Shown one piece after another: positions 1-8,110 of a stretch of 64,000 nucleotides of DNA. The DNA lies in NCBI GenBank assembly GCA_000702025.1, contig JNKJ01000006.1:236803-300802 (forward strand), written 5' to 3'. Within the stretch, counting starts at the first letter, position 1. Every line of letters begins with the position of its first letter. The notes under the pieces were generated by a model that worked only from the letters and a program-made list of their open reading frames with translations, ran no database searches and was not told the origin of the DNA. The position numbers and the translations under genes were made by a program. The stretch is from Blautia schinkii DSM 10518. GTDB lineage: Bacteria; Bacillota; Clostridia; Lachnospirales; Lachnospiraceae.

Positions 1-369
1 TTGGAGTCACTGGCAAGGATTTATGGTGCAAGTCAGGCGGGACTTCCAACAATAGAGTTTTCCCGCAAGTATGAATCGCCCTTGCGCAGAATTGCAATGC
101 TTCAAGGGAAAATCTCTGAATGCAACAGAGAAATCAAAACATATGAAAAGGAGATTGAAGCACATAGTGTGCGAATTGCCGAAGTCATGAAGGAGCATGA
201 GCATGGCGTCTTGGAGACGACCAGCGATAAGCTTCTGATTGATTTTGTGACAAAAACAACCCGCAGGCCCGATTCCAAAGCCTTGAAGGAAAAATACCCG
301 GCAATTTATACTGATGTTCTAAAAGCATCGGAAAGCCGCAAGGTAAAGGTGTCGGTCCAGCCAATTTAG
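1..369 (+). CDS. YqaJ-type viral/ICE recombinase, C-terminal part (5' end outside window)
   Basis: Open from the first base of the window, so the 122 residues seen are only the tail of a longer protein and the first TTG is probably an internal Leu codon. The visible part has a Lys/Glu-rich probable coiled coil (about residues 30-65) and ends with a basic TRRPDSKALKEKYP...ESRKVKVS block. That arrangement matches the C-terminus of YqaJ-family phage/ICE recombinase exonucleases, where a helical region is followed by 'DSKALK..YPE.Y' and a final basic strand. The PD-(D/E)XK nuclease core would lie upstream and cannot be checked. The gene stands 13 bp before the next one in an element replication/recombination cluster. 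Family assignment is by motif memory only. Confidence 0.6.
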   Translation: MESLARIYGASQAGLPTIEFSRKYESPLRRIAMLQGKISECNREIKTYEKEIEAHSVRIAEVMKEHEHGVLETTSDKLLIDFVTKTTRRPDSKALKEKYPAIYTDVLKASESRKVKVSVQPI

Positions 370-382
370 AAAGGAGACCATA

Positions 383-907
383 ATGGAAAACATTTATTAT
401 GAAGGTTGGGAGCAGGAGTTGATTTATCAGTTCCTGCCATATGACAGGTGCAAAAAAAGGGCGTATATCTGCTCGCCGCTCAGTGCAGACACGAATGAAG
501 GGATTGCACAGAACATGCAGGCGACAAGGGCGTATATGTTCTATGCCATGAAAAAGATGCGTATGAACGCAAGTGCGCCACATGCGTACCTCCCGATGAT
601 CCTTTGCGACAATATTCCATCTGATAGAGCGCTTGCCCTTCAGTTCGGTCTGGAACTGCTGAAAGGCAGCGATATCCTGCTGATATGCGGTAACCGGATC
701 AGCAGTGGGATGCGTGGGGAAATTGCCCATGCAATCCGCCTGAAGATACCGATGATTGCTTTTGATGAGGGTGTATACCTGGAAGTACAAAAGGAACTGA
801 CAAAGCGTGGCTGCGATAAGCGGAAAGTTCGCCTGGACAGGGAGAATTTCTTGATGGGTATCTCCGCTCCTTTGTCATATCTTGAAAATGCGGAGATGTT
901 CCGATGA
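383..907 (+). CDS. DUF4406/DUF7768-like protein (nucleoside 2-deoxyribosyltransferase-like fold)
   Basis: 174-residue soluble protein following the YqaJ-like gene by 13 bp, with the ribosome-binding site AAAGGAG just before ATG 383. The N-terminal third has the 'AYICSPLSAD' strand-turn and 'NMQATRAYMFYA' helix. The middle has a 'LLKGSDILLICG...SSGMRGEI' segment with 'AHAIRLKIPMIAF'. This order is typical of the nucleoside 2-deoxyribosyltransferase-like fold used by DUF4406 and DUF7768 proteins, which are common on phages and integrative elements. Substrate and role are unknown; nucleotide salvage or base modification on the element is only a guess. A strong terminator follows, so it probably ends an operon with the recombinase gene. 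Confidence 0.6.
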   Translation: MENIYYEGWEQELIYQFLPYDRCKKRAYICSPLSADTNEGIAQNMQATRAYMFYAMKKMRMNASAPHAYLPMILCDNIPSDRALALQFGLELLKGSDILLICGNRISSGMRGEIAHAIRLKIPMIAFDEGVYLEVQKELTKRGCDKRKVRLDRENFLMGISAPLSYLENAEMFR

Positions 908-931
908 AAGACCAACTGGCTGCAGCTTCAC

Positions 932-975
932 AAAAAACTCCCGTTGTATCTTTGGATACGATTCGGGAGTTTTTT
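932..975 (+). terminator. Rho-independent terminator
   Basis: Perfect 12-bp inverted repeat, 932-943 (AAAAAACTCCCG) against 964-975 (CGGGAGTTTTTT), with an additional inner stem (TGTATC/GATACG). The right arm ends in a T run, giving efficient termination after the DUF4406-like gene. The A run on the left arm would allow some function on the other strand too. Confidence 0.85.
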
Positions 976-1012
976 GTATCTATAACACGACTCAGAGAAA
1001 GGAGTAAAAATT

Positions 1013-3184
1013 TTGCTATGTGAATTTGATAGGCTCATATATCCACAGAGTATTACGGCTGTTGATGCCAGCAGTTATATGATTGCACTCTACCATCCAT
1101 GTGAAAAGATCAAAGATAGCACAGGGAACACGGTTACGCAGGTGAAAGCAGTGGGATATTGCTTACCTACATCAAGCAATCTGCGCTACGACATGCTTGG
1201 GCATTGGAGTAAAAATCCCAAATTTGGCGTCCAGTTTGAAGTGGAGAGTTACAACGAAGTGGTAATACCGACGAAGGAAGGCATCATTGCCTATCTTTCT
1301 TCCGGGCAGATTAAAGGGATTGGTCCCAAGATAGCGGAGAAAATTTACGCAGTTTTTGGCCAGCAGTCACTGGAGGTACTGGATAAAGAACCGGAAAGGC
1401 TTCTTGCCATACCAGGTATCAGTGAGATAAAACTGAAAAAAATCTATGATTCTTATCTGGTTAATCGTGGCGCCCGGGATGTGGTGGCATTTCTGTCACC
1501 GCATGGCATTACGCCGAACCGAGCGGTACGCCTATACAAAGAGTATGGGGAAAAGACGATGGATATTGTAAAAAACCATCCCTACCAGCTCTGCGACATG
1601 GCCGGGATTGGCTTCAAGACGGCAGACCATATTGCTATGAGCATGGGGTTTGACCAGCTATCGACTGAGCGTGTGGATGAAGGACTCCTGTATACGCTGG
1701 CGGATGCGGAAGCTAAAGGGCATCTCTGTATGGAGAAACATGAGTTTGTGAAAGCTTGTCTAAAAATTCTGGATACGCCTGCACTGACTTCAGAAATGGT
1801 GGCGAATCGCGCCGCAAGGCTGGTTTTCAGCGGACAGTTGGTGTCGTATCAGGGCAATGTGTATAGGGCAAAAACTGTACATGTGGAAGAACAACTTGCC
1901 TCCGCCATTCATCAGCAGATGAAGCACCGGAAGATGCACAGCTATGGGGATTTGGATGCCGCCATAGATGCAGAGGAGCAGAAGCTGAAAATGAAGTTTG
2001 CACCGGAGCAGCGCGAAGCGGTAAAGATGGCTCTGACGCAGGGACTTTCCATTATCACTGGTGGACCTGGAACAGGAAAGACTTTGATACAACGTGCCAT
2101 TTTAGATATTTATCAAAAAAACAATCCCAAAAGTGAAATCTGCTGTTGTGCTCCTACGGGTAGGGCAGCAAGGAGGATGGAGCAGGCAACCGGGGTTCCG
2201 GCTTCAACCGTTCATAAAGCCCTTGGGCTGATGGCGGATGAGGACGGAGACTATGATGGACCCGAAGCGCTTACTGCAGATCTGATTGTGGTAGATGAGA
2301 TTTCCATGCTGGATGTTTATCTGGCCGGATATCTGTTTGATGCAGTGAAATATGGCGCACAGATGGTGCTGATTGGCGATGCAGATCAGCTACCCTCGGT
2401 GGGGCCCGGCGCAGTGCTCAGTGAGATGATTGCCAGCGGATGTATCCCAGTTGTGCGGTTGGACAAGGTATTTCGTCAGAATGCGGGAAGCCGCATCGCG
2501 ACAAATGCGAAGCTGATCCGCCATGGGAATGTGGGTCTGGAGTATGGGGACGACTTTCAGTTTATCAATTCTCCCAGACTCTCTGATTCTGCCAAACTCA
2601 TTGTCGATCTCTATCTGCGGGAAACTGAGAAATATGGGGTCGATAACGTGGCGCTGCTTACGCCATACCGGCAAAAGACGGAAACCGGAGTCAATGCGCT
2701 GAATGAGCACTTGCGTGAGAAGGTGAACCCGCCGGATGCACAGAAACCGGAGGTTGTTTTCGGAAATCGAAAATTTCGGTGTGGGGATAAGGTCATGCAG
2801 ATCAAAAACCATGATGATGTCAATAACGGCGATATCGGCTATATCAGAAAAATTATCCGCATTGGCGATGACACTACAGTTCATGTGGACTTTGGTGACG
2901 GGCGCATGAAAGAGTACGATTCCAGTGGATTGGATATGTTGGATTTAGGTTATGCCTCTACTATCCATAAATCGCAGGGATCGGAGTACCAGTCCGTCAT
3001 CATCAATCTGCAGTGCGCCCATTCCATCATGCTGACAAGGCCTCTTATCTATACGGCAATTACACGAGGAAAAGAGCGTGTAACCATTGTCGGGGAAAAA
3101 AGGGCGCTTTGTATTTCAATCAAAAGAACTGACACAGAAAAACGCGGCACCTGCCTCGCTAAGCGGCTGCAGGGGCTTGCTTGA
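1013..3184 (+). CDS. recD2: RecD2-like superfamily 1B DNA helicase
   Basis: 723-residue ATP-dependent 5'-3' DNA helicase, close to the usual RecD2 length. The N-terminal part has tandem helix-hairpin-helix segments (about residues 95-210: 'GIGPKIAEKI', 'IPGISEIKLKKI', 'GIGFKTADHI'). The helicase core has Walker A GGPGTGKT near residue 352, Walker B VVDEISML near 427, 'VLIGDADQLPSVGPG' (motif III) and a C-terminal UvrD-like motif VI block 'YASTIHKSQGSEY...YTAITRGKE'. The start is TTG 1013, placed by the GAAAGGAG site about 10 bp upstream. On an integrative element it probably serves replication or repair of the transferring DNA. It overlaps the upstream boundary of the next gene's ribosome-binding region. 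Confidence 0.9.
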   Translation: MLCEFDRLIYPQSITAVDASSYMIALYHPCEKIKDSTGNTVTQVKAVGYCLPTSSNLRYDMLGHWSKNPKFGVQFEVESYNEVVIPTKEGIIAYLSSGQIKGIGPKIAEKIYAVFGQQSLEVLDKEPERLLAIPGISEIKLKKIYDSYLVNRGARDVVAFLSPHGITPNRAVRLYKEYGEKTMDIVKNHPYQLCDMAGIGFKTADHIAMSMGFDQLSTERVDEGLLYTLADAEAKGHLCMEKHEFVKACLKILDTPALTSEMVANRAARLVFSGQLVSYQGNVYRAKTVHVEEQLASAIHQQMKHRKMHSYGDLDAAIDAEEQKLKMKFAPEQREAVKMALTQGLSIITGGPGTGKTLIQRAILDIYQKNNPKSEICCCAPTGRAARRMEQATGVPASTVHKALGLMADEDGDYDGPEALTADLIVVDEISMLDVYLAGYLFDAVKYGAQMVLIGDADQLPSVGPGAVLSEMIASGCIPVVRLDKVFRQNAGSRIATNAKLIRHGNVGLEYGDDFQFINSPRLSDSAKLIVDLYLRETEKYGVDNVALLTPYRQKTETGVNALNEHLREKVNPPDAQKPEVVFGNRKFRCGDKVMQIKNHDDVNNGDIGYIRKIIRIGDDTTVHVDFGDGRMKEYDSSGLDMLDLGYASTIHKSQGSEYQSVIINLQCAHSIMLTRPLIYTAITRGKERVTIVGEKRALCISIKRTDTEKRGTCLAKRLQGLA

Positions 3185-3198
3185 AGAAAGGAGCAGCT

Positions 3199-3642
3199 AT
3201 GGCTACAATATTAGATCAATATCTTGAGAAACAGAATTCTATCAGGTCCCAGATTGCCGAGAACAGTCTTCCGCCGGAAGATTTGCTGATTATGCAGGAA
3301 CTGAATTACCGCATTTGCGTCTTGGAAACATTTCAGTCTTTTTGTAAGTCCGCGCCAATCACAATGGATACAAAGGTCATGGGCTATCACTTTCAAATGG
3401 TAGATGCGTATGTACGTTTTACCTTAAATGAAAGACGATTCGGATTAAAAGCCGATGCAGAAGGCCAGAAGCGTCGTGAAACAGCACTCAGTTCTTTTGA
3501 GCGTGTTGTACAGGACGGCAGAAAGCGGTTTTCCAGCTTTAAGGCAGGGACACAGGAGCAGTACAAAACAAGCATCAGTCAATATGTTCATACGATTCTG
3601 CCGGTTTGGATGCAGTATCGGAACACATATATCAATTTATAA
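3199..3642 (+). CDS. Conserved element protein of unknown function
   Basis: 147 residues, predicted soluble and mostly helical, with no motif I recognise. An in-frame TTG 18 bp further upstream is open, but AAAGGAGCAGCT lies immediately before ATG 3199, so that ATG is taken as the start. The gene sits 14 bp after recD2 and 13 bp before the next gene, in one run with helicase, recombination and primase genes. A DNA-replication accessory role on the element is therefore plausible by context alone. Several aromatic and basic residues cluster in the C-terminal half. Confidence 0.6.
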   Translation: MATILDQYLEKQNSIRSQIAENSLPPEDLLIMQELNYRICVLETFQSFCKSAPITMDTKVMGYHFQMVDAYVRFTLNERRFGLKADAEGQKRRETALSSFERVVQDGRKRFSSFKAGTQEQYKTSISQYVHTILPVWMQYRNTYINL

Positions 3643-3655
3643 GGAGGCTATAATA

Positions 3656-4414
3656 ATGAGTCAGAATAACTCGAATGAGAAGGCGGCAATGCTCGCCAAA
3701 ATCGAAACTATTCATCAGGTGGATGGATTTGATCCTACGCCGTTTGCTGTGGATTATACAGATTTGGGAACCGGAGAGGTGCGTAAGCGCCTACCGGTCA
3801 TGATTCAGATGGCGTGGTTCCGTCTGAAATATCCGGAAGGACGCATTGCGGTACAGGTGAATTCTGCAAAGGATTGCTTTGTGGCAACAGCCCGCGTGTA
3901 TCCAAACTATAAGGATGCAGCAGACTGTTATCTGGCAGAAGCGACGGCATCCAGAGGATATTGTGAGGAGAAACCTTCGGTTTCACCACGGGAATGGGCA
4001 CAGACTGCTGCTGTTGGAATTGCTCTACGAAATGCAGGCTTTGGTCTTCAGTTTTCTATGGCAGGTGAAGATTTTGAGTCTGCTGCAGTGGATGAGTTGG
4101 GAATCACTGCTGCTCAGCCTCAAACAGAAGCTGCAAAGAAACAAGAAACATCAGAACAAAAATTGGAACCGGCGCAAGAGGAGTATACTGTAAACGAATC
4201 GGTGCAAAAGGAGCTGACTCCGGAAAAAAAGATGGCACAGGCAATGAGTGTGCCTTGCCCAATCTCAAAATTCAATGGAAAAACGCTTGGAGAGGTATTA
4301 GCGTTGGATCCTGGCGCAATCAAGTGGGTGGCAACGAAATTCACCGGTGGTGAGGAAATTAAAGAAGCCGCCCGGATGATTTGTGAGTATGCAATGCAAC
4401 AGGCGACGGCGTAA
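3656..4414 (+). CDS. Element protein with a C-terminal ExoX-C-like domain
   Basis: 252 residues starting at ATG 3656 behind AAGGAGGC; a longer reading frame from 3455 overlaps the previous gene and is rejected. Residues 1-150 contain 'DPTPFAVDYTDLGTGEVRKRLPV', 'RLKYPEGRIAVQV' and 'WAQTAAVGIALRNAGFG', a pattern I associate with conserved proteins of clostridial conjugative elements but cannot name. A Glu/Gln/Lys-rich linker follows (about 155-195). The last 50 residues ('ISKFNGKTLGEVLALDPGAIKWVA') resemble the small exodeoxyribonuclease X C-terminal/DUF3820 module ('fGK..Gktl.evl..DpgYlkW'), probably nucleic-acid-associated. It may be a single-strand DNA-handling factor of the element. Confidence 0.55.
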   Translation: MSQNNSNEKAAMLAKIETIHQVDGFDPTPFAVDYTDLGTGEVRKRLPVMIQMAWFRLKYPEGRIAVQVNSAKDCFVATARVYPNYKDAADCYLAEATASRGYCEEKPSVSPREWAQTAAVGIALRNAGFGLQFSMAGEDFESAAVDELGITAAQPQTEAAKKQETSEQKLEPAQEEYTVNESVQKELTPEKKMAQAMSVPCPISKFNGKTLGEVLALDPGAIKWVATKFTGGEEIKEAARMICEYAMQQATA

Positions 4415-4429
4415 CGGGTTTAAAAATAA

Positions 4430-4456
4430 GGGGGACGACTTTTTTGGTCGTCCCCC
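4430..4456 (+). terminator. GC-rich stem-loop upstream of the primase gene
   Basis: Perfect 10-bp inverted repeat GGGGGACGAC (4430-4439) and GTCGTCCCCC (4447-4456) around a T-rich 7-base loop. It ends 4 bases before the AGAAAGGAGG ribosome-binding site of the primase. There is no T run after the stem, so it could be a weak terminator, an mRNA processing or stability element, or a structure that tunes access to the adjacent ribosome-binding site. Confidence 0.5.
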
Positions 4457-4470
4457 AGAAAGGAGGCAGT

Positions 4471-5529
4471 ATGGAGATATATCATATGTGGGATGTAATC
4501 TCACTGCTTGGAATACCGATGCCGCCGTCTGGAAAAAGTTCCTATTATGTTCAGTGTCCTTGTTGCGATGAAAATCCTCGAAAAAAACACTTGAACATCA
4601 ATTTGAAAAAAGAAGTGTATCGCTGCCCGCGGTGCGGAATATCTGGTGGTATATTTGATTTATATTCCTTATATACCGGGATTCCGCGTGACAAAGTGCG
4701 AAAGGCTTTGGTGGAGAAACTGGGAATGCCTGATAACCGGCCAAAACCTAAAAAGAGGATACAGCCGCAGGCAAAACCGGAATGTCCAATAACGGATGTT
4801 GATACCCGTCACGCCACATACAGTGCGCTTCTTAGCAAACTGACACTGGCAGCAGATCATAAAGAAAATTTGCTTGGCAGAGGGCTGTCAGAAGATGACA
4901 TCCTCCGGCTTGAATACAGGACAACACCTGTGGTCGGTATGACAGCGATTGCCAGCAAACTTCAGTCTGAAGGGATGTACTTAGCTGGGGTTCCTGGTTT
5001 TTATAGAAATGAAAATAGCACATGGACTTTCATCCATGAAGAACGCGGTATCTTAATCCCAATGAGAGACCGGTTAGGAAGGATTCAGGGACTCCAGATA
5101 CGCAGAGATAAAGTAAAAAAGAGAAAATTTCGCTGGGTATCCAGTACAGAGCGGCCGGATGGTTGCCCTGCCGAAGGATGGACGCATCTTGCAGGCCCGG
5201 TTAGATCTATGTTGGTACTGACAGAGGGACCAATGAAGGCCGATATCATACATGCACTGACTGGTTTGACGGTGCTGGCGGTTCCTGGTGTTAATTCCCT
5301 GACGCAGCTGGAGAGGACGCTCAGTGATTTGCGTGCAGAAGGGGTAGTAGAGATCAAGACCGCTTTTGATATGGATTTTGCAACGAACAGCCATGTGCAA
5401 AACGGTTATAACAATCTTCTCAGCCTTCTTGATAATATGGGATTTCGGTTTGGTACTTACCTGTGGGATCCACGCTATAAAGGGCTGGATGACTACATCT
5501 GGGAATATTGTTTTCAAAAGAAACGTTAA
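4471..5529 (+). CDS. CHC2 zinc-finger DNA primase-like protein
   Basis: 352 residues from ATG 4471 (AGAAAGGAGG site). The N-terminus has a zinc-ribbon of CHC2 type, 'VQCPCCDENPRKKHLNIN...YRCPRCGISG', which in DnaG primases recognises template DNA. The middle contains a catalytic-core-like 'RGILIPMRDRLGRIQGLQIRRD' block as in short element primases. The C-terminal half has 'LVLTEGPMKADIIHALTG...VLAVPGVNS' with the glutamate of a TOPRIM fold, followed by 'IKTAFDMDFATNSHV' as the DxD-like acidic segment. It probably primes complementary-strand synthesis on the incoming or circular element. The gene ends just before a terminator. Confidence 0.8.
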   Translation: MEIYHMWDVISLLGIPMPPSGKSSYYVQCPCCDENPRKKHLNINLKKEVYRCPRCGISGGIFDLYSLYTGIPRDKVRKALVEKLGMPDNRPKPKKRIQPQAKPECPITDVDTRHATYSALLSKLTLAADHKENLLGRGLSEDDILRLEYRTTPVVGMTAIASKLQSEGMYLAGVPGFYRNENSTWTFIHEERGILIPMRDRLGRIQGLQIRRDKVKKRKFRWVSSTERPDGCPAEGWTHLAGPVRSMLVLTEGPMKADIIHALTGLTVLAVPGVNSLTQLERTLSDLRAEGVVEIKTAFDMDFATNSHVQNGYNNLLSLLDNMGFRFGTYLWDPRYKGLDDYIWEYCFQKKR

Positions 5530-5535
5530 GAACTG

Positions 5536-5563
5536 GGGTGGAGCAAAATGCTTCACCCTTTTT
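5536..5563 (+). terminator. Rho-independent terminator after the primase gene
   Basis: GGGTGGAGC (5536-5544) pairs with GCTTCACCC (5550-5558), with one G-U pair, loop AAAAT, then TTTTT. It separates the replication genes from the partition operon. Confidence 0.8.
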
Positions 5564-5583
5564 CGTATGCTTTTTTTAATCAA

Positions 5584-5625
5584 ATGCGTATAAAAGTTGT
5601 AAATACGCATAGCAAATCGTGTAAT
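5584..5625 (+). promoter_or_regulatory. Promoter and candidate centromere/operator of the ParM/ParR operon
   Basis: An inverted repeat ATGCGTAT (5584-5591) / ATACGCAT (5603-5610) with a third related unit CGTATGC at 5564-5570 lies directly before parM. A -35-like TTGTAA (5597-5602) and -10-like TGTAAT (5620-5625), 17 bp apart, overlap the right half. In type II partition systems the adaptor ParR binds repeated units at the promoter, which serve both as centromere (parC) and operator. That function is inferred here from position and repeats. Confidence 0.45.
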
Positions 5626-5662
5626 GATAAGTATAAGAATAAACTTTGCAGGAGGTATACAT

Positions 5663-6583
5663 ATGTTAATCGCAATCGACCATGGCAATTACGCCATAAA
5701 GACCACAAACCACTCTTTTATTTCAGGGCTTTCAGAGCATACGGTTAAGCCGCCTATGACGGATGAGATTCTGGAGTATGGAGGAAAATACTGGACCCTG
5801 AGCGGACGCCGCCTAAGTTATATGAGAGACAAAACACAGGATGACCGTTATTTCATCCTGACATTATTCGCAATCGCCAAAGAACTGGAGAACAGAGGGC
5901 AATATACGCCGGTAGAGCAGATTCAGCTGGCTGTTGGTCTGCCGCCGGAGCATTTTGGGGTTTTAAAAGATAAATTCGCTCGTTATTTCAAAAGAGATGG
6001 AATTATCAAATTTGTTTATGGTGATAAGCCATACAGTATTAAGATAGACCGTGTCATGGTGTTCCCGCAGGCATATGCCGCTGTTATTCCCCAGAGCAGT
6101 TTGGTTGTCCATACTGTTCGTATGTTTGTCGTTGACATTGGCGGCTATACCACAGATGTGCTGCTCTTGAAGAATGGAAAACCAGATCTGCAGTTTTGCC
6201 GAAGTCTGGAAACTGGCATTATTACTATGAACAACGAAATCATACGAAAAGTTGGTGCACTTCATGATATGCGTATCGAAGATGAGCATATTAGTGCAGT
6301 TCTCCAGTCCGAGAATACCATTCTGCCGGAGGATGTCAAAGAGACAATTTGTGAAGCAACGAAGTTACATGCACAGGATATTCTGAATCAGCTTAGAGAA
6401 TTGCAAGTGGATCTGCGTTCCAATCCTGCAGTTTTTATCGGCGGGGGAAGTATTCTTTTAAAACATTTCCTGATGAGCTCGCCTTTGGTAGCAAAGGCAG
6501 ACTTTGTTGAATCTCCGAATGCGAACGCACTGGGGTATGAAATGCTGGGCAGGAAAACGCTTTCACTTCGTCCGCTTGGATAA
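5663..6583 (+). CDS. parM: ParM/StbA-like actin-fold partition ATPase
   Basis: 306 residues from ATG 5663 behind GGAGGTATAC. Actin-fold marks are phosphate-1 'IAIDHGNYAIKT' at the N-terminus, phosphate-2 'MFVVDIGGYTTDVLLL' near residue 155, and the adenosine motif 'AVFIGGGSILLKHFL' near 270. Length and 'VGLPPEHF' segment fit plasmid-type ParM/Alp filaments, which push sister DNA molecules apart by polymerisation. The small adaptor-like gene follows by 18 bp, completing a type II partition operon. On an integrative element it would stabilise the excised or replicating circle. Confidence 0.82.
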   Translation: MLIAIDHGNYAIKTTNHSFISGLSEHTVKPPMTDEILEYGGKYWTLSGRRLSYMRDKTQDDRYFILTLFAIAKELENRGQYTPVEQIQLAVGLPPEHFGVLKDKFARYFKRDGIIKFVYGDKPYSIKIDRVMVFPQAYAAVIPQSSLVVHTVRMFVVDIGGYTTDVLLLKNGKPDLQFCRSLETGIITMNNEIIRKVGALHDMRIEDEHISAVLQSENTILPEDVKETICEATKLHAQDILNQLRELQVDLRSNPAVFIGGGSILLKHFLMSSPLVAKADFVESPNANALGYEMLGRKTLSLRPLG

Positions 6584-6601
6584 GGGACGGAGGGATGTAT
6601 A

Positions 6602-6964
6602 ATGAAAAAGGATGGAAAATATCGCTTTTCGCTTCAATTTGGCGCAGATTCAGAGGAACAAGTAAAGGCTGGAGAGTTGCTTGAAAGGTTAGGAAACAAA
6701 AAAAGTGCAGTTGTTGTTGCAGCCCTTAACGATTATCTTAATTCTAACCCGGATTTGCAGGATACAAATTGTAAAATAGAGGTCAAGCTAACGTCTGGCT
6801 ATAATCGGGATGGAATTGAAGAAATTATACGGCGTATTGTTGAGGAGAGACTTGCAACAGTTCATCAGGACGAATCCTTAATCGCATTTTCAGAGGGAAA
6901 TGGGACAGATACTCTGGAGGCAGACATTGCACAGATGTTGGATAATCTGGATGTGTTTTCATAA
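6602..6964 (+). CDS. ParR-like partition adaptor (small DNA-binding protein)
   Basis: 120 residues, immediately downstream of the actin-like ATPase. The first 55 residues ('YRFSLQFGADSEEQVKAGELLERLGNKKSAVVV') resemble a ribbon-helix-helix: a short strand with alternating polar residues, then two helices. The C-terminal half is acidic and ends with 'IAQMLDNLDVFS', a plausible ParM-contacting tail as in ParR proteins. Expected role: bind the repeats at the operon promoter and couple the element DNA to the filament, while repressing the operon. Sequence similarity to known ParR is too low to judge by eye, so the assignment leans on gene order. Confidence 0.65.
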   Translation: MKKDGKYRFSLQFGADSEEQVKAGELLERLGNKKSAVVVAALNDYLNSNPDLQDTNCKIEVKLTSGYNRDGIEEIIRRIVEERLATVHQDESLIAFSEGNGTDTLEADIAQMLDNLDVFS

Positions 6965-7133
6965 AACTACAGTGCATCCGATAGGATAATGATGGTTATT
7001 TAACACACTTAATAATAGAAAAGTCCATGTGAAAAAGTTTATATTCCACTTATAGTGCGTGTATTGGAATGTTGAGTTCTTCAATTCCATTGCCAGATTG
7101 TATAAAATAAAAATGTAAGGAGAATGTAGAACC

Positions 7134-7478
7134 ATGGACTATGTTATTTTAGGTAAGAATATTAGGAAGTACCGACAAATGCGCGGAATGCGCCAGGAAG
7201 ATTTGGCGGAGCTTTGTGATTGTGGTAACAGTCATATCGGCCAGATTGAAAATGCGAGAGGAATTCCAAGCCTGGATATGATTGTACGTATTGCAAATGC
7301 TCTTTCTGTAACGGTAGATCAATTGCTCAGGGAGTATTATACAGAACCTGAGAAGGTCTATTTGCGAGAGATTGCAGAGCGCATCGAGAAGTATCCGGTA
7401 AAGCAGCGTGTATACGCTTGCGAAGGTCTGGCTGAATTTTTAAATACCATTGAAAAGTTCAGTCATACGGATGAATGA
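7134..7478 (+). CDS. XRE-family helix-turn-helix regulator of the element
   Basis: 114 residues; ATG 7134 behind TAAGGAG. Residues 6-62 are a clear Cro/cI-type HTH ('LGKNIRKYRQMRGMRQEDLAELCDCGNSHIGQIENARG'). A 50-residue C-terminal helical part probably makes the dimer. It stands alone between the partition operon and the sigma-like gene, with its own AT-rich leader. Regulators in this position usually control excision and transfer genes of Tn916-like and related elements; the actual operator is not identifiable here. Confidence 0.8.
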   Translation: MDYVILGKNIRKYRQMRGMRQEDLAELCDCGNSHIGQIENARGIPSLDMIVRIANALSVTVDQLLREYYTEPEKVYLREIAERIEKYPVKQRVYACEGLAEFLNTIEKFSHTDE

Positions 7479-7586
7479 TGAGCATATAACAAAACAGAAA
7501 AAGTTTACGCTTTATAGAACGGCTATGCTACATGAAAATGCAGTATGGTCGTTTTTTGTTATCTGAAAATAAGGAGGTGATCCCAT

Positions 7587-7595
7587 ATGGATTAA
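7587..7595 (+). other. Minimal two-codon ORF (Met-Asp-stop) behind a perfect ribosome-binding site
   Basis: AAGGAGGTGATC (7571-7582), a near-complete complement of the 16S rRNA 3' end, is followed by ATG GAT TAA at 7587-7595. No longer frame follows. A ribosome would initiate and stop within two codons. Such minimal ORFs can park ribosomes in a leader and couple translation to downstream folding; a fortuitous relic is the alternative. Confidence 0.4.
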
Positions 7596-7635
7596 GCCAT
7601 TGACAACTGTAAAAAGGTAACAAGTTGAAAATTAA

Positions 7636-7681
7636 GGCACGCCACTACGGCGTGTCTTGACTTTTGCCCTGGTGGTGTGCC
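7636..7681 (+). promoter_or_regulatory. Leader with two mutually exclusive hairpins before the sigma-like gene
   Basis: The strand GGCACGCCAC (7636-7645) can pair either with the adjacent GGCGTGT (7649-7655) or, more extensively, with GTGGTGTGCC (7672-7681). The second pairing ends only a few bases before the GTAAGGAGG ribosome-binding site of the gene at 7700. Competing structures of this kind suggest translation control or attenuation; this is inference from pairing only. Confidence 0.4.
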
Positions 7682-7699
7682 CCGTAAGGAGGTACAAAT

Positions 7700-8110
7700 A
7701 TGAACCATCAGCAAAAGTCTGAACATGACGAGCTACGGGCCAGATTCACAGCATGGCTGGAAACAACAGTTTACCGCGCCAGACTCAAATATTTGGAACG
7801 GGAAAAACCCAAGGTAAATATAGTTTCAATTGAGGAATTGCCAGAGAGCGCTTTAGCTGTTTCTGAAAAAGCTGCATATTATGCGAATCCAAAATCCGCT
7901 TTTGATTTTGAAGAAGAACGGTTGGCAGAGGCATTTGCAAAATTGCCGATAAAGCGGCAGGAGATACTGACAATGCTGTTTGTGGAAGAGAGAAAACCGG
8001 AGGAAATTGCACGGATATTGAACTGTTCTCCGCAGCATGTTTACGACCAGCGCTATCAGGCATTGAAGAAGCTGCGCATAGCATTGACAAAGGACGGTGA
8101 TAAACTATGA
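7700..8110 (+). CDS. Sigma-70 region 4-like protein of the conjugative element
   Basis: 136 residues from ATG 7700 behind AAGGAGG. The C-terminal 65 residues form a sigma-70 region-4 HTH: 'EEERLAEAFAKLPIKRQEILTMLFVEERKPEEIARILNCSPQHVYDQRYQALKKL'. Region 2 is absent; the N-terminal part is a basic helix. Proteins of this build are frequent on Tn916/Tn1549-type elements, next to a small HTH_16-like gene exactly as here. They are thought to influence transcription of transfer or excision genes. It overlaps the next gene by 4 bp (ATGA), indicating coupled translation. Confidence 0.78.
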   Translation: MNHQQKSEHDELRARFTAWLETTVYRARLKYLEREKPKVNIVSIEELPESALAVSEKAAYYANPKSAFDFEEERLAEAFAKLPIKRQEILTMLFVEERKPEEIARILNCSPQHVYDQRYQALKKLRIALTKDGDKL

